Assembly: GCF_014208045.1 (NCBI RefSeq)
Contig: NZ_JACHML010000001.1
Span: 3,224,001-3,288,000, forward strand
DNA: 64,000 nucleotides
Direction: 5' to 3'
Source of the DNA: Microbacterium thalassium
GTDB taxonomy: Bacteria; Actinomycetota; Actinomycetes; Actinomycetales; Microbacteriaceae
In this document: positions 53,020 to 60,755 of the stretch, piece after piece
Layout of the letters: each line of letters opens with the position of its first letter
Numbering within the stretch: position 1 is the first letter of the stretch
Notes under the pieces: model-generated
The model's input: the letters and a program-made list of their open reading frames with translations, nothing else
Told to the model about the DNA's origin: nothing
Databases searched by the model: none
Translations under genes and position numbers: made by a program

Positions 53020-53440
53020 TGTCGCTGTCCCGAGCGAGCCAGGCGTCTACCTGGTGATACGCGATTCGCAGAGCACGCCCGCCTTCAATCGGCACAGCAC
53101 CGCCGGGAGATTCAAGGGGCGCGAGCCGAGCGTTGAGATTGCCCAGCTAGAAGCCGCGTGGGTCGAAGGCCCTTCGGTTCTCTACATCGGAATGGCAGCG
53201 CCCGGGAAGAGCGGACGTCGTGGACTCAGCAAGCGACTCGATGAGCATCGCCGCCATGGACAAGGCGAGCCGGTTGGCCACTGGGGTGGACGCTATGGCT
53301 GGCAGCTAGCGGACCCGGAATCGCTCATGGTCTGCTGGAAGCCGACTCCGGACGGCGATCCCGCCACGCTGGAGACCGAGATGATCATCAACTTCGTCGC
53401 CGACTTCGGACAGCTCCCGTTCGCGAACCTCAGGCATTGA
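52937..53440 (+). CDS. GIY-YIG-like nuclease at the end of the cluster (167 aa)
   Basis: The GIY-YIG core is recognisable: GVY at residues 36-38, YIG at 83-85, Arg100 with His104 in SKRLDEHRRHG, and Glu146/Glu148 in LETEMI. The GVY-YIG spacing of about 46 residues is much longer than the usual 10-15, indicating an insertion. The gene starts at a GTG 83 bases inside the preceding gene in another frame; no in-frame start closer to the domain exists. It is a second nuclease for the cluster. Confidence 0.72.
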   Translation: MIANRHGGHAKRSKAKASKGSSRSRLPDVAVPSEPGVYLVIRDSQSTPAFNRHSTAGRFKGREPSVEIAQLEAAWVEGPSVLYIGMAAPGKSGRRGLSKRLDEHRRHGQGEPVGHWGGRYGWQLADPESLMVCWKPTPDGDPATLETEMIINFVADFGQLPFANLRH

Positions 53441-53516
53441 GCGTAGACATGCGGATCGTCGGGTCGGGCACCCATGCGAGCGGCAAGATCACGCGGCCGC
53501 GGGCGTCCGCCGGCGC

Positions 53517-55094
53517 CTACTCCGCCTCGGCTCCTGATCGCCGAGTCCGCGGCACGGCCCGCCTGCCGAGCATCGTCGCTCCCACCGCGACGCCCGCCGT
53601 CGCGAGGGCGACGTTCGCCCAGGTGCGCGGATTCGTCCGGTCGGGCTGCTTCTCGAGAGTCAGCGGCATCATGTCCAGGTGCAGACGCGGGAGTTCCGTG
53701 CCGGGGTCGCGGCTGAACACGACACGCATTGGCTCGAGGCCGGCATCTCCCAGACTGACCTGGAAGGCATCCGGATCGCTCGCGGCGGCGGGTTCGAGGG
53801 GGAATCCCTTGAGCAGCGTCGGCACGACGGTGAGGAAGCGCAGCATAAGCCGGCCGCGCTGCACGAACACCTCGGCGCCGAAGCCCAGCATCCCGCGCAG
53901 ACGCACGTCGGTCAGGCGCGCGTCGAGTCGGTACCAGCCGCACAGGTCGCCCCAGCGCTCCGGATGCTGCGCGGCGGGCACGGCATCCGTCGTATCGCCC
54001 AGCAGAGTCCGGAGGAGCATCTTCACCTCGGACGGCAGCCAGAAGTCGGCCTGGCGGCTGCCGTTCGTGAACGCGATCACGCCGATCCCGGCATCCGGCA
54101 CCACGCACAGTTCGCTGTGGAATCCCGGATGCGTCCCCTGGTGCCGCACCGCATCGCGCCCGGCGACCTCGGTGCGGAAGAACCCCAGGCCCATGCCGGG
54201 GATGCGCGGATCGGGCCGGTACTGGGCCCGGAACATCTCGGCGAGCGTCTCGAGGGCGAGGATCGCGCCGTGCTCTCCAGCGCCGCCGCGCAGCAGCGCC
54301 TGCGCGTATCGGGCCATGTCGCGGGGTGTGGAGTAGACGGATGCCGCGCCCGCGGTGATCATGTCTCGCCCATCGACCCGCTTCACGCCGTGCGCGCCGA
54401 TCTCGTACCCGGTGGCGAGGGCGGCAGAGATGCGGTCGGTGCGCGCGAGGCTCGAGTCGCTCATCCCGAGCGGCGCGAAGACGTGCTCGGCCAGGTACTC
54501 CCCCAGCGGCATCCCGCTGACGTCGGCGACGATCTGCCCGAGCGTCGTCGGGCCGTGGTTGTTGTAGACGAAGCGCGTGCCGGGTTCGGCGTGGACGGCG
54601 AGCGCCCGCTCGTACAGGTCCGCGGGCGAAGGCAGCGGGGCGCCCGCCGGCACGCTCTCGCCGAAGTCGGGGCGGAAGGCACCCGAGGCGTGGGCGAGCT
54701 CGCCGAGTCCGGCGGTATGGGTGAGCAGGTGCCGCGGCGTCGCCGGGCGCCAGTCAGGGTCGTCGGGCACGAGCCGGTACGCGCGCAGATAGTCGTTCGC
54801 CGGCGCGTCGAGGTCGATCCGGCCCTGCTCGACGAGCTGCATCACCGCGACGGCCGTGAAGGTCTTCGAGATCGACGCGATGCGGAAGCCGGTGTCTTCG
54901 GTGATCGGCCGCCGCGTACCGAGGTCGGCGACACCGTGCCCGCGGAAGTACCGCAGGCCGTCGCGGTCCACGACGCCGAGCGCGAACCCGACCGTGGGAT
55001 GCCGGTGGAGGATGCCGTCCACGGCGGCGTCGAGCGCCTCGGGCGACAGCGCGAACGACGTACCGGCGGTGCGGTGCGGTGTCGTCCGTGACAT
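53517..55094 (-). CDS. Serine hydrolase, beta-lactamase/class C-like family (525 aa)
   Basis: Penicillin-binding-protein-fold hydrolase. The S-x-x-K motif SISK (Ser74-Lys77) is in RIASISKTFTAVAVMQ, the Y-x-N motif is VYNNHGP, and a HxG-like HQGTHPG is present. After the catalytic domain comes a beta-rich C-terminal domain (about 370-500), then a hydrophobic segment near residue 505. No signal peptide is visible at the N-terminus. Members hydrolyse esters or D-peptides more often than antibiotics. GGGGGGA precedes the ATG. Confidence 0.9.
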   Translation of the reverse strand: MSRTTPHRTAGTSFALSPEALDAAVDGILHRHPTVGFALGVVDRDGLRYFRGHGVADLGTRRPITEDTGFRIASISKTFTAVAVMQLVEQGRIDLDAPANDYLRAYRLVPDDPDWRPATPRHLLTHTAGLGELAHASGAFRPDFGESVPAGAPLPSPADLYERALAVHAEPGTRFVYNNHGPTTLGQIVADVSGMPLGEYLAEHVFAPLGMSDSSLARTDRISAALATGYEIGAHGVKRVDGRDMITAGAASVYSTPRDMARYAQALLRGGAGEHGAILALETLAEMFRAQYRPDPRIPGMGLGFFRTEVAGRDAVRHQGTHPGFHSELCVVPDAGIGVIAFTNGSRQADFWLPSEVKMLLRTLLGDTTDAVPAAQHPERWGDLCGWYRLDARLTDVRLRGMLGFGAEVFVQRGRLMLRFLTVVPTLLKGFPLEPAAASDPDAFQVSLGDAGLEPMRVVFSRDPGTELPRLHLDMMPLTLEKQPDRTNPRTWANVALATAGVAVGATMLGRRAVPRTRRSGAEAE

Positions 55095-55196
55095 CGTCGT
55101 TGTCCCCCCGTCGCGTGCACGCGGGCACGGTCGTCGTTGGCTGTGAGCCACTATGCGCTGACCACGGCGTCGCGGGTAGGGGCGAACGGCCCGCCG

Positions 55197-55634
55197 TCAG
55201 TCCTGGGGCGGGCGGCGCAGCCGCTTGACGTCGGTGCGCTGCTTCTTCGCCTTCAGGCGGCGTTCCTGAGACCCGCGGCTCGGCTTGGTCGGTCGCCGCT
55301 TCGGAGACGGAGGTCGCAGGGCGTCGGCGACGAGAGCGGCGAGGCGGGCGCGGGCGGCATCCCGGTTGCGCAACTGGGCGCGGTGTTCGGATGCCGCGAC
55401 CGTCAGCGCTCCTGCGACCAGGCGGCCGCTCAGACGCTCGAGCAGCCGCTCCCGCTGGTGCGGTGAAAGGGCTGCCGAGCCGGCGACATCCCACAGGAGC
55501 TCAACGCGTGAGTCTGCGGTGTTGACTCCCTGCCCGCCCGGGCCGGAAGACCGAGAGAACCTCCACGTCAACTCGGGCTCGGGGATCGTGAGCCCGGAAT
55601 TGACCCGGAGTCCGGGGCGGTGCGGGGTGGCCAT
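55197..55634 (-). CDS. arfB: ArfB-like peptidyl-tRNA hydrolase (145 aa)
   Basis: Ribosome-rescue factor. The GGQ motif lies at residues 33-35 in FSRSSGPGGQGVNTADSRVE, and the Lys/Arg-rich tail (KRRPTKPSRG, then AKKQRTDVKRLRR) is the mRNA-channel helix of ArfB. The length matches the family and is far below that of release factors. It releases nascent peptides from stalled ribosomes. Confidence 0.93.
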   Translation of the reverse strand: MATPHRPGLRVNSGLTIPEPELTWRFSRSSGPGGQGVNTADSRVELLWDVAGSAALSPHQRERLLERLSGRLVAGALTVAASEHRAQLRNRDAARARLAALVADALRPPSPKRRPTKPSRGSQERRLKAKKQRTDVKRLRRPPQD

Positions 55635-55730
55635 GCATCCATCATCCCGCGACAGGTGTTCGCAGACGGATGCCGCCGCAGCGGCATCCGGCGAGATCCG
55701 CGACCGCCGCGCCGGCCCTACGCTGGTGCC

Positions 55731-56234
55731 GTGATCGTGCTCGAGCCCATCCCCCGCGACCGCTTCGCGGCGTGGCGTGAGCGGGCGATGGCCGGGTACC
55801 GCGACGACCTCGCCGCGTCCGGCAGAACGGCCGACGAGATCGAGGCGCACATCGCGCGCGTCGAGCCCGAGCTCTTCACCGACCACGGGCCGCGCGAGGG
55901 ACACTTCGTGTTCGAGGTCTCGGTCGACGATGACGAGGCGGGCTACCTGTGGGTGGGGCCCGGGCCATCGGGCGACGAGTTCTACGTGTGGGACGTCGAG
56001 ATCGACGAGGCTTGGCGCGGCATGGGACTCGGGCGATCGACGATGCTCGCGGCAGAGGAGCTCGCGCGCGCAGAGGGCTACACGACCATCGCCCTCGCGG
56101 TCGGCGACGCGAACACGGTCGCCCGCGGACTCTACGACTCGCTCGGCTACGAGACCGTGGACGCCCAGGGCGGGCGCCGGCTCATGCGCAAGGCGGTGCC
56201 GGCATCCGGATCCGCCTCCGACAGCGCGGGCTGA
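55731..56234 (+). CDS. GNAT-family N-acetyltransferase (167 aa)
   Basis: GNAT fold with the acetyl-CoA loop WRGMGLGRSTMLAAEELARA (R-x2-G-x-G) near residue 103, preceded by VWDVEIDEAWR. The C-terminal GNAVARGLYDSLGYE variant here reads DANTVARGLYDSLGYET. The N-terminal part resembles antibiotic or peptide acetyltransferases of actinobacteria. The GTG start follows TACGCT by six bases. Substrate unknown. Confidence 0.9.
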   Translation: MIVLEPIPRDRFAAWRERAMAGYRDDLAASGRTADEIEAHIARVEPELFTDHGPREGHFVFEVSVDDDEAGYLWVGPGPSGDEFYVWDVEIDEAWRGMGLGRSTMLAAEELARAEGYTTIALAVGDANTVARGLYDSLGYETVDAQGGRRLMRKAVPASGSASDSAG

Positions 56235-56269
56235 GGCAGGCACGAGCCCCCATTGCTACGCTGTGCTAC

Positions 56270-56536
56270 ATGGAGTCGATCAGCCACCGAGAGCTGCGCA
56301 ATCAGAGCGCCGAGGTGCTTCGACGCATCCAGGCGGGCGAGTCGCTGATCGTGACGAACCGCGGCCGCGCGACGGCGGTGATCAGTCCCGCCGGCAGGGC
56401 ACCGATCGACGACTTCGCCGACCAGGGGCAGGTGCGGCGGGCGCGACGCGAACTGGCCGAACTGCGCACGATTCAGCGCCGACGCTCTGAACGAACCAGC
56501 GCAGAGATCGTGGCCGACTCCCGAGGACACTGGTGA
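56270..56536 (+). CDS. Phd/YefM-type antitoxin (88 aa)
   Basis: MESISHRELRNQSAEVLRRI and LIVTNRGRATAVISPAG are the Phd fold. TACGCT lies seven bases before the ATG, giving a leaderless start. Its stop overlaps the toxin start by four bases, so the pair is coupled. Confidence 0.9.
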   Translation: MESISHRELRNQSAEVLRRIQAGESLIVTNRGRATAVISPAGRAPIDDFADQGQVRRARRELAELRTIQRRRSERTSAEIVADSRGHW

Positions 56537-56922
56537 CGGTCGCCTACCTCGACACGTCGGCGGCCGTGAAGCTGCTCGTCGAAGAGCCCGAGTCCGCGGC
56601 TCTCGTCGACACCCTGACCGCGATGCCGAACCTGCGGCTCGCGGCATCCTGGCTCCTCCACACCGAGCTGCACTGCGCCGCGGGCAGGCACCCCGACGCG
56701 ATCGACGCGGATGCCGTGCGCACCGTGCTCGACACGATCGACCTCGTCGATCTGACCCGGGGAGACATGATCGCCGCGGGCACCCTCGCACCATTGCGCT
56801 CGAACGAAGCGATCCACCTGGCGGTGGCGATCCGCCTCGGCATCGACGATGTCGTCACCTACGACCAGGAACTGGCGGATGCCGCGCGCCGAGCGGGGCT
56901 CGGAGTGATGTCGCCACGTTGA
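56533..56922 (+). CDS. vapC: VapC-type PIN toxin (129 aa)
   Basis: VAYLDTSAAVKLLVEEPES opens the PIN fold with the first Asp, SWLLHTELHCAAGRH gives the Glu, and SNEAIHLAVAIRLGIDDVVTYDQEL gives the late acidic residues. It is paired with the Phd antitoxin just upstream. Confidence 0.92.
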   Translation: MTVAYLDTSAAVKLLVEEPESAALVDTLTAMPNLRLAASWLLHTELHCAAGRHPDAIDADAVRTVLDTIDLVDLTRGDMIAAGTLAPLRSNEAIHLAVAIRLGIDDVVTYDQELADAARRAGLGVMSPR

Positions 56923-56952
56923 GGCGGGACACGGGAGCGACGGCATCCGCGC

Positions 56953-57363
56953 CTATGCGCTCGGTGCGCTCCGGGGCGGGTTGTACGCGAACTCGATCCG
57001 GATCCCGTTGTCGTCCTCGACGAACGAGGCGTAGTAGCGGTCGTTGAAGCGCGGGTACGCCTTGGGCACGCGCACCTCGGTCCACCCCGCGGCGAGCGCA
57101 AGGGCGTGCAGGCGATCGACCTCGGCACGGGTGGCGATGTCGAACGCGAGGTGCTGCCAGCCGACGCGCCCGTGCCGGTGCGGCCCGGTCCCCTCCTCCC
57201 GCGCGGGATAGAGGATCAGCTCGGTCTCGTCGCCGTTGTCCCACGACACCGAGCCCTCCTCGTCATGGCGGGTGTAGCCGAGGTCGGTGAGCACGGGGTC
57301 GAACTGCGCCACGGCAGCCTGCAGATCGTCGACGGTGATGCCGAGGTGGTCGAGAAGAGCCAT
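56953..57363 (-). CDS. Glyoxalase/bleomycin-resistance-fold protein (136 aa)
   Basis: VOC-fold protein with the first metal-ligand His in LDHLGITVDDL, GWQHLAFDIATRAEVDRL carrying the second, and the acidic GIRIEFAY end. The length fits a single VOC unit that dimerises. The substrate is not predictable. Confidence 0.88.
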   Translation of the reverse strand: MALLDHLGITVDDLQAAVAQFDPVLTDLGYTRHDEEGSVSWDNGDETELILYPAREEGTGPHRHGRVGWQHLAFDIATRAEVDRLHALALAAGWTEVRVPKAYPRFNDRYYASFVEDDNGIRIEFAYNPPRSAPSA

Positions 57364-57386
57364 CCCGAAAGCCTACGGTCGACTCC

Positions 57387-57911
57387 CTACACCGACTCGC
57401 GTCGACGACGGTCCGGCGCCGGATGCACCTGCTCCCACCGCTTCGACGCTCGTTCCCGCCGCGTCAACAGCCGATCCAGCCGCACGAAGTCCTGCGCGAG
57501 GATCCAGTGCGTCGCCCAATCCGGCAGCCACCCGAGCTGCCAGCGCATGGCATCGCTCAGCACCCCGGCGTAGTCGGCACGGATCTGCGTCACCTCACCG
57601 GCCGGCTCGCACGCGTACTCGACGCGCGAGTTCCACGGTGCCGACGACAACCACACCACGCGGCGGTTCTCCTCGAACAGGTCGAGCTGGTCGATGAAAT
57701 GGGCCTGGAACGGCCCGATCTGATCGGTCGCCATCCACCTCGTGCCCACGCGCGGCGGGCCGTCGTCGATCTGAACACGGAAGAACGCGGCGGGGGCGAA
57801 CTCGCGCCACTTCAGTGGATCGGCGAGGTACGGGAACACCGCCTCGACAGGGTGATGCACCGTCGCGTCGACGGTGACGCGACGTTCCCAGCCGCGCCGG
57901 GTCGCGCTCAC
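57387..57911 (-). CDS. SRPBCC/START-like domain protein (174 aa)
   Basis: Polyketide-cyclase/Bet v1-like fold: VTVDATVHHPVEAVFPYLAD is the first strand and helix, and the alternating strands end with a long C-terminal helix, WATHWILAQDFVRLDRLLTR. It binds a hydrophobic ligand; no ligand is suggested by the context. The GTG at 57911 is the start. Confidence 0.85.
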   Translation of the reverse strand: MSATRRGWERRVTVDATVHHPVEAVFPYLADPLKWREFAPAAFFRVQIDDGPPRVGTRWMATDQIGPFQAHFIDQLDLFEENRRVVWLSSAPWNSRVEYACEPAGEVTQIRADYAGVLSDAMRWQLGWLPDWATHWILAQDFVRLDRLLTRRERASKRWEQVHPAPDRRRRESV

Positions 57912-58058
57912 GAGGACCCCTATCGTCCATGCCCGCTCGCGTCCCAGCCCGCGGGCACACTCCCTCGATTCCGAGCGTACGACTCCCCCTCAGCGCACAC
58001 AACGGCCCGGACTGCGGTGTCCGGTGCCGGAGGCCCTGCGGCGGCAGAATCCCGGGTG

Positions 58059-58076
58059 TAGCCTGCGAATATTCGC
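58059..58076 (+). promoter_or_regulatory. Promoter palindrome ahead of the hemerythrin gene
   Basis: TAGCCT (58059-58064) is directly followed by the perfect 12-base palindrome GCGAATATTCGC (58065-58076), about 50 bases before the ATG. A repressor bound here would cover the transcription start; the regulator is unknown. Confidence 0.45.
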
Positions 58077-58126
58077 CGCGATGGGGCGGCATCCGCCCCA
58101 AAGATCGTGGCGGGATCGAGGTCGAG

Positions 58127-58861
58127 ATGGCCGAGAAGCTGCCGTCGTCCGGAGCCCTGCCCGAGGGTCAGACCCCCGGGTGCGACCCGTCGGGACTGAT
58201 CCTGGTCCATCGCATCTTCCGATGGCTCTACCGCGAACTGCCGCTGCTCGTGCGCGACGTCGAGGCGGGCGACACCGAGCGGTCGTCCCTGGTCGGCGAC
58301 TACGCCATGCTCGACTTCTTCGCGCTCCATCTGCACCACGAGACCGAGGACACCGTCCTGTGGGATCGCCTCACCACGCGCGACCCCGCGTGCGTCGCCC
58401 ACGTCGACCAGATGAAGGCGCAGCACGCCGAAGTCGCGCGACAGCTCGGCCTGCTCGAACCGCAGCTGGCTCCGTGGGTCGAGACGGCGGATGCCGCGCT
58501 GCGCGACGCGTTCGCCACCGACATCGAGACCCTGCGCGACACCCTGTTCGGGCACCTCGGGCAGGAGGAGGACGACATCATGCCCGTCGCCGCCGCCGTG
58601 CTGACCCAGAAGGAGTGGGACGAACTCGAGGCGCACACCCGCTCCGCCCTGCTCGCCCACCGCAAAGAGCTGCCGCGCGACGTCATGTCGCTGCAGCTCG
58701 GCTTGCTGCTCGCGAGCGTGCCCGAGGACGAGCGCGACGAGTGGTACCACGCCAACGTCCCCGCGCCGATCCGGCTCCTCTACGCCCTGCTGATGAAGCG
58801 GCGGTACGACCGCGCGATGCGCGAGATCTACCCGGATCGGCCGGTACCCGCGATGACGTAG
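58127..58861 (+). CDS. Hemerythrin-domain protein (244 aa)
   Basis: Four-helix di-iron fold. The ligands are LILVHRIFRW (first His), FFALHLHHETEDTVLW (His-x3-His and Glu), MKAQHAEVARQL, and LFGHLGQEEDDIMP (His and Glu). A C-terminal extension of about 100 helical residues is present. Such proteins bind O2, NO or iron in actinobacteria. GAGG precedes the ATG. Confidence 0.9.
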   Translation: MAEKLPSSGALPEGQTPGCDPSGLILVHRIFRWLYRELPLLVRDVEAGDTERSSLVGDYAMLDFFALHLHHETEDTVLWDRLTTRDPACVAHVDQMKAQHAEVARQLGLLEPQLAPWVETADAALRDAFATDIETLRDTLFGHLGQEEDDIMPVAAAVLTQKEWDELEAHTRSALLAHRKELPRDVMSLQLGLLLASVPEDERDEWYHANVPAPIRLLYALLMKRRYDRAMREIYPDRPVPAMT

Positions 58862-58923
58862 CGGCCCCGGGGGCTCCGTGCAACCCCCACTCGCCGACGC
58901 CACGCCCGTACCAAGGTGTCACC

Positions 58924-60054
58924 ATGACGGCACGCATCGTGTCCATCGGAACTGCGGTCCCCGAGACCCGGCTCGATCAGCAACGCGCGCGCGACTTCTT
59001 CGCCGCGCAGCCCGGCGCCGACCGGCTCGCGCAGCGCCGCATCCGCGCGGTCTTCGACGCCTCGGCCATCGAGCAGCGGTACACCGTGCTCTCCCAACTC
59101 GCCGATCCGGCCGCGCCACCCGCCGACCGCACCGACGGCATCGACGGGCTCGACTTCGTCGACGAGTCCGTGCTGCTCTCCCCCGCGACCGGTGCGCGCA
59201 ACGACACCTATCGCCGTCTCGCCCCGGCACTGTCGGCGAGCGCGGCGGGCGCGGCATTGGCGGATGCCGGCATCGCGGCATCCGCCGTCACCCACGTCGT
59301 GACGGTCTCGTGCACCGGCTTCTTCGCCCCCGGGCCCGACTATCGGCTGGTGCGCGACCTGGGACTGCCCGGCACGGCGCAGCGCTCCCACCTGGGCTTC
59401 ATCGGGTGCGCGGCCGCCCTGCCCGCGCTGCGGCTCGCGGCGCAGATCACCGGGGCCGAGCCCGGAGCGGTCGTGCTCGTCGCGGCGACCGAGCTGTGCA
59501 CACTGCACGTGCGGGACTCCACCGACCCGCAGCAGATCGTGGCGTCATCGGTCTTCGCCGACGGGGCCGCTGCGGCCGTCATCACCGCGGATGCAGCGAC
59601 CGGCGCACCGGGAGGACTCGAACTCGACCGATTCGGCACGGCGCTGACGTCCGAGGGCGAGGCCGACATGGTCTGGAGCATCGGCGACCACGGGTTCGAG
59701 ATGATCCTCTCTGCAGAGGTCCCCCGGATCGTCGGGCGTGAGATCCGCGGTGCGCTCGACCGGTTCCTCGCGGGAGACCCGCCGCCCGACGCGTGGGCCG
59801 TGCACCCCGGCGGGCGCAGCGTGCTCGACCGGGTCGAGGCGGGGCTCGACCTCGACCCCGAGGCGCTCGCGACCTCGCGCGCGGTGCTGCGCGACTTCGG
59901 CAACATGTCGAGCGCGACGATCCTGTTCATCCTGCGCGCGATGCTGCACGACGACGCGCTCCGCGACGGCACGCGTGTCGCGGCCCTCGCCTTCGGGCCG
60001 GGGCTGACCGTCGAGTCGGCGCTGCTCACCAAGCGCTCCCCCGCCGCGGCATGA
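58924..60054 (+). CDS. Type III polyketide synthase (376 aa)
   Basis: Chalcone-synthase-fold iterative ketosynthase. The catalytic triad is complete: Cys162 in GFIGCAAALPALR, His294 in WAVHPGG, and Asn327 in FGNMSSAT. It condenses malonyl-CoA units onto an acyl starter, giving alkylresorcinols, alkylpyrones or naphthalenes in relatives. Its stop overlaps the methyltransferase start as ATGA. First gene of a three-gene biosynthetic operon. Confidence 0.94.
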   Translation: MTARIVSIGTAVPETRLDQQRARDFFAAQPGADRLAQRRIRAVFDASAIEQRYTVLSQLADPAAPPADRTDGIDGLDFVDESVLLSPATGARNDTYRRLAPALSASAAGAALADAGIAASAVTHVVTVSCTGFFAPGPDYRLVRDLGLPGTAQRSHLGFIGCAAALPALRLAAQITGAEPGAVVLVAATELCTLHVRDSTDPQQIVASSVFADGAAAAVITADAATGAPGGLELDRFGTALTSEGEADMVWSIGDHGFEMILSAEVPRIVGREIRGALDRFLAGDPPPDAWAVHPGGRSVLDRVEAGLDLDPEALATSRAVLRDFGNMSSATILFILRAMLHDDALRDGTRVAALAFGPGLTVESALLTKRSPAAA

Positions 60055-60755
60055 ACCTCTCGACGCGCGACCGTGCGCTGCGCGAGCTCATGGACGATCC
60101 GCAGTGCGATCCCGACCGCCTGGCCGCGACGCTCCGGCGCTTCGACATCGTCAACCGGCTCGTCGCGGGCTGGCACAGCGTGTACCGCGCGCACATGCGC
60201 CCCGCGCTCGCCGACCTCGGGCGCCCCGCGACCGTGCTCGACATCGGCAGCGGCGGCGGCGACGTCGTCGCCCGTCTCGCCACGTGGGCGCGACGCGACG
60301 GCTTCGACGTCGCGTGGGTGGGCATCGACCCCCACCCGCAGGCGCACGCGGTGGCAGAATCGCGACGGGCGCCGTCGTCGGTCTCGTTCCGATGCGCGGA
60401 TGCCGCCACCCTCCGAGACGAAGGAGCAGTGTTCGACATCGTCCTGTCCAACCATGTGCTCCACCACCTCGACGACGACCTCCCCGCGTTCATCGAGGAC
60501 TCCGTCGCGCTCGCGCGGGGTCCGGTGCTGCACAGCGACATCGATCGCAGCCGCCTCGCGTACGTGCTGTACGCGATCGGGATCACGCCGCTCGCGCCCG
60601 GCACGTTCCTGCGCACCGACGGTCTCCGCTCGATCCGGCGCAGCTTCACGGCGACCGAACTGCGGGAACAGCTCGCCGACGACCCGACGGGACCCTGGCG
60701 CGTCGAGCGGCCCACGACGTTCCGCCTGCTCGCCGTCGGGAGCGGCCGTGCCTGA
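60051..60755 (+). CDS. SAM-dependent methyltransferase of the type III PKS operon (234 aa)
   Basis: Class I methyltransferase. The SAM-binding loop VLDIGSGGGDVVARLA (near residues 63-78), acidic motif VGIDPHPQA, and post-motif SNHVLHHL are present. UbiE-like proteins in such clusters O- or C-methylate the polyketide ring. It overlaps both neighbours, so it is translationally coupled. Confidence 0.92.
   Translation: MNLSTRDRALRELMDDPQCDPDRLAATLRRFDIVNRLVAGWHSVYRAHMRPALADLGRPATVLDIGSGGGDVVARLATWARRDGFDVAWVGIDPHPQAHAVAESRRAPSSVSFRCADAATLRDEGAVFDIVLSNHVLHHLDDDLPAFIEDSVALARGPVLHSDIDRSRLAYVLYAIGITPLAPGTFLRTDGLRSIRRSFTATELREQLADDPTGPWRVERPTTFRLLAVGSGRA

Noticed and set aside
43446..53440. Assigning the cluster to BREX, DISARM or Septu.
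   Set aside because: No PglZ, BrxL, DrmA/DrmB or Septu-type ATPase/HNH pair is present; Z1 with DUF4420 and GHKL ATPase fits the MORC/MutL-type restriction family better.
53441..53516. A short C-terminus-like peptide reading in frame after the beta-lactamase-family stop.
   Set aside because: Too short and without a start or partner; could be chance or an eroded gene end.
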